A DNA stretch of 8,556 bases from Acidimicrobiales bacterium. Lineage in GTDB: Bacteria; Actinomycetota; Acidimicrobiia; Acidimicrobiales; Aldehydirespiratoraceae. Where the stretch lies: positions 1-8,556 of the forward strand of contig BQJV01000113.1 in assembly GCA_021604885.1 (NCBI GenBank), given 5' to 3'. Below, piece after piece: positions 1 to 6,637 of this stretch. Positions within the stretch are counted from its first letter, which is position 1; each line of letters opens with the position of its first letter. The notes beneath the pieces were generated by a model. The model had not been told where the DNA came from. It made no database searches and saw only the letters and a program-made list of their open reading frames with translations. A program made the translations under genes and the position numbers.

Positions 1-1
1 C

Positions 2-475
2 GTGACCCGGCCTGAAACCGAACGCCATGCGCTCGAGCTCGCGGCGACCATCGAGGGACGACCCGGAGCGATGATCGACCCGGGCGGCGCCGATCCGCTC
101 CTGGACGACGATGCCCGCACCGCCTACGCGGCTCGGCTCCGCACGATCAAGGACGAGCTCGACGAGGCCGACCGTCGCGGCGACGCAGCGGCATCGACCG
201 CGCTGGCGACGGAGGAGGCCGCGATCGAAGCCGAGCTCGCGGCCGCGACCGGGCTCGGCGGAAGAACCCGCCGAGCGACGACCGATGCCGACCGAGCGCG
301 GGTCAACGTGACGAAGCACCTCAAGCGGGCCATCGCCCGGATCGGAGACGTCGACCCGGAGCTCGGCAACCACCTCGCCGAGTGTGTGGACACCGGGATG
401 TGCGCCCGATACCGCTCCGCCGGCACCCGGATCCGGTGGAACAGCGATGGAACAGGCCATGTCACACCTTCGTAA
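2..475 (+). CDS. C-terminal part of a regulator/ATPase-type protein (5' truncated)
   Basis: The reading frame is open to the left edge, so the GTG at position 2 is probably an internal Val codon and the gene starts upstream. The 157 visible residues form a mainly helical module with a recognisable series of conserved blocks: a 'HALELAA' segment (residues 9-15), 'LLDDDARTAYAARL' (33-46), an acidic coiled-coil-like helix (47-82), 'GLGGRTRR' (84-91), 'DADRARVNVTKHLKRAI' (95-111), 'DPELGNHL' (118-125) and 'TGMCARY' (131-137) followed by a Trp (146). From memory, this series occurs at the C-terminus of many actinobacterial and other bacterial proteins annotated as ATPases, LuxR/BTAD-like regulators or hypothetical proteins. 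In those, a small beta-rich domain usually precedes the 'HALEL' block, which supports an upstream start. No catalytic residue can be assigned. The stop abuts the next gene with no gap, suggesting one operon. The coding call is firm; the family assignment is from pattern memory. Confidence 0.8.
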   Translation: MTRPETERHALELAATIEGRPGAMIDPGGADPLLDDDARTAYAARLRTIKDELDEADRRGDAAASTALATEEAAIEAELAAATGLGGRTRRATTDADRARVNVTKHLKRAIARIGDVDPELGNHLAECVDTGMCARYRSAGTRIRWNSDGTGHVTPS

Positions 476-481
476 GTGATG
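473..481 (+). promoter_or_regulatory. Zero-gap stop/start junction between genes 1 and 2
   Basis: TAA (473-475) is followed directly by GTG (476-478) and ATG (479-481), and the downstream gene is in the same frame as the upstream one. I see no purine-rich Shine-Dalgarno sequence at normal spacing; the nearest purine run (around 446-456) is about 20 bases upstream. Initiation of the giant gene therefore probably depends on ribosomes ending on gene 1 (translational coupling) or on leaderless/weak initiation. Either GTG 476 or ATG 479 could be the start; the choice changes the protein by one residue. Confidence 0.55.
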
Positions 482-583
482 ACGCGCGCGCACTCTTCAT
501 CGACCCTCCGATTCGCCGTTTTCCGGGGAATCCTGGCCACCTTCGGGGCGTTCGTCGTGTTGTCGGGCTCGCCTGCGGCCGCC
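476..583 (+). other. Signal peptide coding region
   Basis: Residues 1-36 show a short basic N-region (Arg4, Arg12, Arg17), a hydrophobic core (about 18-31) and a small-residue end, S-P-A-A-A, followed by the acidic stretch QDDQ. Cleavage after Ala36 (A-x-A rule) is likely. There is no lipobox cysteine, so lipoprotein processing is not expected. This places the following roughly 360 residues outside the membrane and supports the 476/479 start. Confidence 0.8.
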
Positions 584-3500
584 CAGGACGACCAGCCGCA
601 ACCGACCGCCGCCCTTGAAGACCTCGAGGCGCTGGTGGAGGACCTCGCCTGCCCGTCCCTTCCCGTTGACGGACTGCGCGAGCCGGTCGCGGCTCCGTCC
701 GGCCCGGGGAGCGGTCTCTCGGAGGGTCGAGCCGTGGTTCCGTCCACGATCCAGATCCAGTGCCGCTACCAGATCAATCTCGACGACGGTGTCTTCTACG
801 GCTTCGACGTCATCCTCCGCGCGGCGACGCAGCTGAGCTCTTCGGGCTCCCTGTGCGCGGCCGAGGCTGCGTTCGACGACTCGAACGGCACCAACCCCCG
901 CTACGAGACGGGCGCGATCGGCGACGGGTGGGCCCGCACGATCACGATCAGCGGCAACGCGGACACGATGGACCTCCTCGGCGATCCCCGCGACATGGTG
1001 ATCGACGGCTGGACGGGCCACCTCGACGCGCTCGAACCCTTCACGACGCGGTGCCAGTACGAGCCGGTCGTGATCACCTGTCCGGCGATCGCGAACTATG
1101 TCACGGCCGATGCGACGCAAAGCAGCCCCAACGACCTGCTCATCGCGACCTGCGTCTACAACGGCACCGACGACGAGAACTTCGAACGCATCGAGTTTGC
1201 GCTCCGTTGGGCGACGGATCGCAGCAGCCTGGATGCGCAGCGGCGCGCGTGCGAGGACTTCGGTGAGTCGCCGCGACCACGGCTGCAGGTGATCGGCGGT
1301 GACGGCATCGCCGCCGAGATCACGATCTACGCGGGCGTGGACCGCGCCACCTACGACCCCGCGCCCTGGTTCACCGCGGGCCAGGGCATCCGCGGGCAGG
1401 TCCTCGATCAGGCAACGGACTGCGACGAGGCGGGCATCGAGCGCGTCTGGACGCCGCTCCCCGACTACCTGTCCGCCATCTACACGCCCGACCGGGTCGA
1501 CAGCCCGCCGCTGCCCGGTGTCGGCGGCCCCTCGTTCTTCGGCAGTACGGACTTCACGGACACCGGCGCACCACCGATCCAGGTCGGCGGCGACGACACC
1601 GCGTCGCCGGGCACCGCCGTCGGTGTGCCCGGACCCTCCGAACCACTGAGCGGATGGATGCGCACCGCGTTGCGCATCTTCGCGATCGTCGGTCTCGTCG
1701 TCTCCCTTCTCGGTCTCCTCATGGCGCTGCTCCTGATGCGCAAGGAGACCCGCATCCGTCCGGTGATGGAGTTCATCCGCATCGGGCTGGCCGCCGTCAT
1801 GGCCGTCGTCTCGATCTCACTGTTCGCCCGGGGCGCGCCCGTGTGGGCCGTGGTCGCGGCGCTGGCCGGCGGCGGCCTCCTGGGCTTTCTCCAGGGCCGG
1901 AACCTGTCGCTGCGCGCCGACGGCGACACGGTCTTCGCCAAGCGGGGCGTGATCGCGCTCTTCGCCTTCGCCGGCGGACTCGTCCTCATCCAGATCGCCG
2001 GGCTGCTGAACCGCACAGGTGTCATCCACCTGGGCATCGCGTTGTCGTTCGCCTCGGCCGCGATCACCGTCGGGCTCATGGTCGGTCGCCAGCCCCGGTT
2101 CGCTGAGCTGAAGCGGGGCGGCGGGGTCGCCGTGCTGCTCCTGGTCGTCGGGTCCCTCGTCGGCGCGCCGCTGCTGGTCGATGCGCCGGCCGCGGCCCAG
2201 GAGGACGACCAGGACGAGGCGCCGGTCGACGAGCCGCCGGTGGAGACGGCGAACCTCCCGATCTGTCCCCAGCTTCGCCAGGAAGGGCAGCCGCGCTGCG
2301 ATGCCCACGAGAGCCTCATCGACCTCGTGCCGTGGGACGACATCGACTACAACGGCGGCCTTTTCTTCGGCCAGCAGAAGCCGTGGGTCACGCTCGAGGT
2401 TCCCCGGGCGTTCGCGACGGCCCCCGACCCGATCACGCGGACCCTGGAGTGGGATCAGATCGACGCCGAGGGACTCGCCGTCTCGAGCTTCTCGGTCACC
2501 GAGACGTTCACGTTCGACCTGCGAGACGACGGTGTCTGCTGCTCGATCGACTACGACGGCGAAGGAAGCCAGCTCGCGAATCGGGAAGGAGCCGAGCCCA
2601 GCACCGAGACCCTGCTCGGCCCGCTCGACGACATCAACGTCTATGGCGATGCGATCACCGGCGATCTCACCCGGGCGACGATGCTCAACGTCCCGTTCGA
2701 CGCCGAGAACCTGTGGACGGCCGAAGGCGTCGAGGAGTGCGGCCGGATCGTCGCGTCGACCGTGCCGAACTCCAGCCGGGGTCAGCTCGCCGGGGCCGTC
2801 TACACCCGCGACGGCGAACCCGAGACGCCCTTCGACTCGGTCGGCCAGAGCGCGTTCCGGGCGCCGTGCGAGATCGAAGGCTTCGACGCCGAGTCCGCGC
2901 TTGCCGCCGCTCCCCCGGCTCTCCCCCGCGACCAGCGGTCCAGTCCCTGTCCCTCCCGGGTGGAGCTCTACCCCCAGCTCGAGACGCCGGGATTCGAGAT
3001 CCAGGCCCATGGGGTGCTCGGTCCGATGTTCACCAACCCGAACGAGGCGGTGTGCAACGACGGGTCGCTCTTCGATCCACTCCAGTTCGGCAGCGACGCG
3101 AAGGGCGCAACCCGCAACGAGCTCGCCCTCAGCTTCGCCGGGCCCGACACAGCCACCACATGGGGCGATGACGAGACCCTCGCGCTCCTCGACCGTCCGG
3201 CCGACACGCCGGCCGCCCGGGTGTGTGCGCAGAACCCGGACGGCACCGCGGTGACGATCACGGCGGATGACCCGACCTGCGAGATCGTCTCGATGCACAA
3301 GATCGACGACCAGGGCAGCTGGATCATGGTCTGGGTCGACAACCAGCTCGTCGACGGACCCGACGTCACGATCCGGGCGAGCATGCCCTGGGGGACCTAC
3401 CGCTACAAGTGCCACCACTGCTCGCCCGATTCGCCGGAGGTCGTCGCCTTCCTGGGCCAGTTCCACGATGTCGCCATCGAGTGGATCGACGGCAGTCCCG

Positions 3501-6500
3501 GAATCTTCGAGGCGCTCGCCGGAGCCGACGAGGTCATCGAGGACGTCGGCTCCGTCGGCCTGCCCGAGGACGAGCAGACGGACGACGATGCCACCCGCGC
3601 CGCGGCGGTTGCGGCCGTGATCGCGGTTCTCGCCAGCGGGGGCATGCTCGCGACCGCGCTCGCGGACGCCGGCCTCAGCCGCGACGAGTTCATCGATGCG
3701 ATCCGCAACGACCCGAGCGGGGGTGTCGACTCCCTCATCGACGGTCTCGACGGAATCTCCGATCTCGCGCCGCCCGACCCGCCCGAAGAGCCACCGACTC
3801 CGGGGCGCTATCCACCCGGGTCACAGATCGTCGACCAGTGGGGCGACACGCTGACCGTCGGCGAGGACGGCACCCTCGAGTTCTTCGACGAGGAGGCCGA
3901 CCGCTGGCGCTCACTTCCCGCCGACGAGGCCCAGGCGATCATCGCCGAGCAGATCGGTGAGCTCTCGATCTACGACCCGAACCTCGGGCGCCGCATCTAC
4001 TTCGACGACCCGGCGGCCTTTGACGCCTACGCCGACCGCGTCCGCCGCCAGATCTCCGGCGACTTCTGGACCCGCACCGACGAGGAGTGGCGTGACAGCC
4101 AGCGCCGTCGCGACTGGGACGCCGCCCGCCGGGCCGACGAGCTCGCGATGGCCCACGACCGCGCCCTCATCGAGGCGTGGGAGGAGGCGACCCTCCGCGG
4201 CCGCGACCGTGCCCTCGAGGGCGCGCTCCAGGCCGCCGAGTCGAACCCGGAACTCGAGGCCGCAGTCGACGCGGCCATCGAGAACGAGGACTTCAACTCT
4301 CTGGCCGAGATCTATTCCGGCTGGATGTGGGACCAGATGGCCGAGTCGCAGTCCGAAGCCGAATGGCAGGAGACCGTCGCGACATGGTCCCGCCGCGGCG
4401 AACTCGTCGCACGCACCACCGAGGCAGCCGCACGGACCGCGATGGTCGTCGTCACCGGTCCGGCCGGTGTCGGCTACACCGCCGCCGGTCTCGCCGCGAT
4501 CAACGCGGGGTCCGAAGGCGCCCTCGCCGTCCAGCGCGGCGAATCGGCGGAGCAGGTCGCAGCCCGTGTCGGCCTCGGCGTGCTCGCCGGCGGACGCGAC
4601 GCCGTCATGGGGCGGGTCAACATGCTCCCGATACCCGTCGGGTTCACCGCCGGCCTGAACGGCGCCGGCGACGCGATGGAGGCATACACGCGGGCTCGCC
4701 TCGACGGCCTCACTCACGAACAGGCCATGGGCATCGCCCGCGTCACCTACACGAGCAGCTCCGCCAGCCATGTCGCCGGGAGCCTGCTCGACCGCATGGC
4801 CCCGGGCGTGGGACAGCAGCTAGGCCGCGCCGGCCTCGGCGGCGTCGCCGCCGGCTGGTCGACATGGATGCAGGGCGGATCCTTCGAAGAGGGCTTCGTC
4901 GACGGCTTGGCCGGCTACGGCGGCGGCTCGATCGGTGGACGGGTCGGCGGCTCGATGACCCGTATCCCGGGCGCCTACGACGGCTATGTCGATCCCGTCG
5001 AGCGGCTCCCGACCATCCGGCTCGGCGGCCCCACCCTCGAGGACGCCATCCTCTCCCGCGTCGGTGATGCCGCGAGGCCGCGTGGCGTGATCGGCATCGA
5101 CGACCAACCGCCACCGATCCAGGACGCCTGGGACGGTCGGCGACGCGTGGACGCGCCGCCCACCCGCGTCCTCCAGACCGACGACGACGGCGTGACCCGC
5201 GTCGTACAGCGTCCGCCGCGGCCGGGCGAACAGGTCCAGGTGACGGACGAGCACACGGTGCTCGCCGGTCTTCGAGACACCGCCGCGAGCCGAACCGGCA
5301 AGCAGGCCGACACCGAGGTTCAGGGTGTCATCATCAACACCCGCAACCAACTCTACGACCGCTCCGATCACACCACTGTCGCCCGCACCGTGGCGAATGT
5401 GCCCGAGGTGCAGGCCATGCTTCGCCCTGGCGACCAGGTCGTGATGGACACCTTCTCCACGCCGGGTTCGCGGCCCTCGCTCGGCGCGGACCGCGACGCT
5501 CGCATGGTGATCCGTCGACCACGCCCCGACGGCGGCCACGACCTCATCGAGATCCCCCGCCAGCACTGGGAGCGCGGCGCATACAGCGACTTCGCCGAGG
5601 AGGCTCGGGGCAGCTATCGCCGCGGCGGGCTCACCCCGCCCGGTGCCGATGACCCCGAGATCGCCTCGCGGATCGAGCACCTCACCCAGCAACTCGCCCA
5701 GGCGGACCCGCCGTGGAGCCGACAGCAGATCGAGGACCGGGCGTTCGCGGAGGCCCACAACCAACTGTTCACCGATCGCCACCACGCAGAGGCATCGACC
5801 GCCAACAGCGACCAGGCCACCCGCTGGGTCTCGTCCGTTGACCGCGACAGCGTCGACGCCGTGTCCACCCGCCTCCGCGAGGAAGGTCGGATGAGCAACA
5901 ACGAAATGGCGTTCGTCCGCCGCAACCCGTCCACCGGCGAGGACGAACTGGTGATCCGCCGCGATGGCGACTCACGCCAGGAACGGGTGATCGACCCCGG
6001 CGAATGGCGCGCCGATCACCAGGACCGGGCGTCGACGCTGCGGACCGAGTACGAAGCGTGGCGCGCGGATCCCGACAACAACCCGAAGCCGGACCTGGGC
6101 GGGTTCGAACACGTCCAGTCGGACTCGGACGTGCTGCGCACGCTGCAGGGTCGCGGCACGATCGAGGATCCGGTCGGCGCTCGCCTGATGTGGGAGGAGA
6201 AGTCGCGCTTCTACGCCGGCATCAACGACCCCGAAGCGGTCGAACAGGCCCGCAAGGGCGTCAACCTCCTGCTCGCGGAGCGTTCCGGGCTGCATCAGAA
6301 CGGCCATGACGTGCCACCGCTCGGCGACAACGACTACCAGGCGATGCGGGTGCTGCTCGAGGCCCCACACGGCGCTCAGCTCCACCCCGCCGAGGCCGAG
6401 CAGGTCCGGGCCGAGCTCGGACGTATCTACGGCGATCCGGACATGCCGATGGAGACGGCACTCGGTCGGGTCGCCGCCGCCCACGAGATGCTCCGCTTCG

Positions 6501-6637
6501 CCCGTCCCGCGACGGACACGCCCGGCCCGGTCGGGTCCACGGCGGACCCGGCGGACGTCACCCGACTCTCCCAACAGTTCATGCAGCGGACGCAGGTCGA
6601 GGAGCCCTTCGGCTTCACCGAGGAGGACGACCGATGA
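476..6637 (+). CDS. Giant multi-domain membrane protein of unknown function (2053 aa)
   Basis: I do not recognise the whole protein. Visible layout: signal peptide 1-36 ending in 'SPAAAQDD'; a first outside region (37-394) with eight Cys in two similar four-Cys units; six membrane helices at about 401-421, 434-451, 454-472, 491-511, 516-536 and 549-568; a second outside region (569-1040) with twelve Cys; a weakly hydrophobic Ala-rich segment 1042-1062 that may be a seventh helix; a Pro-rich linker around 1096-1114; a highly charged helical stretch 1198-1273; a Gly/Ala-rich region 1308-1494; and a C-terminal part (1589-2053) with conserved-looking blocks, including 'DEHTVL' 1591-1596, 'TPGSRPSLGADRDARM' 1662-1677 and 'HNQLFTDRHHAEAS' 1761-1774. 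Arg/Lys-rich loops after helices 1, 3 and 5 fit an inside location. No Cys occurs after residue 982. It abuts the upstream gene and overlaps the downstream one by ATGA. Possible roles include a scaffold or channel of an envelope or secretion complex, or a polymorphic-toxin-like protein; none is proven. Confidence 0.93.
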   Translation: MMTRAHSSSTLRFAVFRGILATFGAFVVLSGSPAAAQDDQPQPTAALEDLEALVEDLACPSLPVDGLREPVAAPSGPGSGLSEGRAVVPSTIQIQCRYQINLDDGVFYGFDVILRAATQLSSSGSLCAAEAAFDDSNGTNPRYETGAIGDGWARTITISGNADTMDLLGDPRDMVIDGWTGHLDALEPFTTRCQYEPVVITCPAIANYVTADATQSSPNDLLIATCVYNGTDDENFERIEFALRWATDRSSLDAQRRACEDFGESPRPRLQVIGGDGIAAEITIYAGVDRATYDPAPWFTAGQGIRGQVLDQATDCDEAGIERVWTPLPDYLSAIYTPDRVDSPPLPGVGGPSFFGSTDFTDTGAPPIQVGGDDTASPGTAVGVPGPSEPLSGWMRTALRIFAIVGLVVSLLGLLMALLLMRKETRIRPVMEFIRIGLAAVMAVVSISLFARGAPVWAVVAALAGGGLLGFLQGRNLSLRADGDTVFAKRGVIALFAFAGGLVLIQIAGLLNRTGVIHLGIALSFASAAITVGLMVGRQPRFAELKRGGGVAVLLLVVGSLVGAPLLVDAPAAAQEDDQDEAPVDEPPVETANLPICPQLRQEGQPRCDAHESLIDLVPWDDIDYNGGLFFGQQKPWVTLEVPRAFATAPDPITRTLEWDQIDAEGLAVSSFSVTETFTFDLRDDGVCCSIDYDGEGSQLANREGAEPSTETLLGPLDDINVYGDAITGDLTRATMLNVPFDAENLWTAEGVEECGRIVASTVPNSSRGQLAGAVYTRDGEPETPFDSVGQSAFRAPCEIEGFDAESALAAAPPALPRDQRSSPCPSRVELYPQLETPGFEIQAHGVLGPMFTNPNEAVCNDGSLFDPLQFGSDAKGATRNELALSFAGPDTATTWGDDETLALLDRPADTPAARVCAQNPDGTAVTITADDPTCEIVSMHKIDDQGSWIMVWVDNQLVDGPDVTIRASMPWGTYRYKCHHCSPDSPEVVAFLGQFHDVAIEWIDGSPGIFEALAGADEVIEDVGSVGLPEDEQTDDDATRAAAVAAVIAVLASGGMLATALADAGLSRDEFIDAIRNDPSGGVDSLIDGLDGISDLAPPDPPEEPPTPGRYPPGSQIVDQWGDTLTVGEDGTLEFFDEEADRWRSLPADEAQAIIAEQIGELSIYDPNLGRRIYFDDPAAFDAYADRVRRQISGDFWTRTDEEWRDSQRRRDWDAARRADELAMAHDRALIEAWEEATLRGRDRALEGALQAAESNPELEAAVDAAIENEDFNSLAEIYSGWMWDQMAESQSEAEWQETVATWSRRGELVARTTEAAARTAMVVVTGPAGVGYTAAGLAAINAGSEGALAVQRGESAEQVAARVGLGVLAGGRDAVMGRVNMLPIPVGFTAGLNGAGDAMEAYTRARLDGLTHEQAMGIARVTYTSSSASHVAGSLLDRMAPGVGQQLGRAGLGGVAAGWSTWMQGGSFEEGFVDGLAGYGGGSIGGRVGGSMTRIPGAYDGYVDPVERLPTIRLGGPTLEDAILSRVGDAARPRGVIGIDDQPPPIQDAWDGRRRVDAPPTRVLQTDDDGVTRVVQRPPRPGEQVQVTDEHTVLAGLRDTAASRTGKQADTEVQGVIINTRNQLYDRSDHTTVARTVANVPEVQAMLRPGDQVVMDTFSTPGSRPSLGADRDARMVIRRPRPDGGHDLIEIPRQHWERGAYSDFAEEARGSYRRGGLTPPGADDPEIASRIEHLTQQLAQADPPWSRQQIEDRAFAEAHNQLFTDRHHAEASTANSDQATRWVSSVDRDSVDAVSTRLREEGRMSNNEMAFVRRNPSTGEDELVIRRDGDSRQERVIDPGEWRADHQDRASTLRTEYEAWRADPDNNPKPDLGGFEHVQSDSDVLRTLQGRGTIEDPVGARLMWEEKSRFYAGINDPEAVEQARKGVNLLLAERSGLHQNGHDVPPLGDNDYQAMRVLLEAPHGAQLHPAEAEQVRAELGRIYGDPDMPMETALGRVAAAHEMLRFARPATDTPGPVGSTADPADVTRLSQQFMQRTQVEEPFGFTEEDDR
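650..1423 (+). other. Tandem pair of extracytoplasmic four-Cys domains
   Basis: Cysteines lie at residues 59, 96, 127, 193 and then 202, 226, 259, 316. Each unit runs: a Cys-Pro pair, a strand ending 'CRY' or 'CVY', a 'F-x-x-x-L-R' strand, a Cys in a helix-like stretch followed by an acidic Phe segment ('AAFDD' or 'EDFGE'), an Ile-Thr-Ile strand ('TITISG' or 'EITIYAG'), and a closing Cys. This looks like an old duplication of a disulfide-stabilised domain. The family is unknown to me. Confidence 0.6.
1676..2179 (+). other. Six-helix membrane block
   Basis: Residues 401-568 contain six hydrophobic segments of about 18-21 residues. The loops after helices 1 (RKETRIR), 3 (Arg475, Arg480, Lys489, Arg490) and 5 (Arg538, Arg541, Lys546, Arg547) are basic. 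The loops after helices 2 and 4 are short and only weakly charged. By the positive-inside rule the signal peptide and all six helices agree on one topology, with both flanking regions outside. Helices 3-5 have a faint look of small CcdC-like membrane families, but this is not strong enough for a name. Confidence 0.8.
2120..2200 (+). other. Internal signal-peptide-like sequence (sixth membrane helix)
   Basis: Residues 549-575 have basic residues just before them (Lys546, Arg547), a hydrophobic core and an 'APAAAQEDD' end that closely copies the 'SPAAAQDD' end of the N-terminal signal peptide. It probably serves as a membrane helix. It could also be a signal-peptidase site, which would release the downstream ectodomain or split the protein. 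Confidence 0.55.
6621..6626 (+). promoter_or_regulatory. Shine-Dalgarno sequence for the third gene
   Basis: AGGAGG lies seven bases before the ATG at 6634, an ideal spacing. It is embedded in the last codons of the giant gene, where it encodes part of a Glu-Glu-Asp-Asp tail. With the ATGA stop/start overlap it fixes the start of the third gene and indicates strong, coupled translation. Confidence 0.85.

Noticed and set aside
2..4. GTG at position 2 as the true start of gene 1
   Set aside because: The frame is open to the edge and the protein begins inside a conserved module, so the start is most likely upstream of the window.
124..747. Antisense open frame across the gene 1/gene 2 junction
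   Set aside because: Ser/Arg-rich composition typical of shadow frames; both + strand genes covering it have recognisable features.
3410..3424. c-type haem binding motif (CxxCH)
   Set aside because: The sequence is Cys-His-His-Cys followed by Ser, so the required His after the second Cys is missing.
1817..3466. Long antisense open frame (549 codons) opposite the giant gene
   Set aside because: Its product is Arg/Val/Asp-rich low-quality sequence typical of the reverse frame of GC-rich coding DNA. The + strand here encodes a coherent helix 3-6 block and a Cys-rich ectodomain.
5600..5660. Signs of a terminator or promoter within the giant gene
   Set aside because: GC-rich inverted repeats occur throughout coding DNA of this composition; none is followed by a T-run or sits in a gap.
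4820..5785. Antisense open frame of 321 codons
   Set aside because: No recognisable domain and no ribosome binding site context, and it is fully embedded in the giant gene, whose motifs continue through this stretch.
5507..6007. Possible internal repeat of a 'M..(V)RR.P..G...L(I/V)I...W' pattern (residues 1677-1698 and 1811-1844)
   Set aside because: The match needs gaps and different spacing and could be chance in Arg/Asp-rich sequence, so it is not strong enough to call a duplication.
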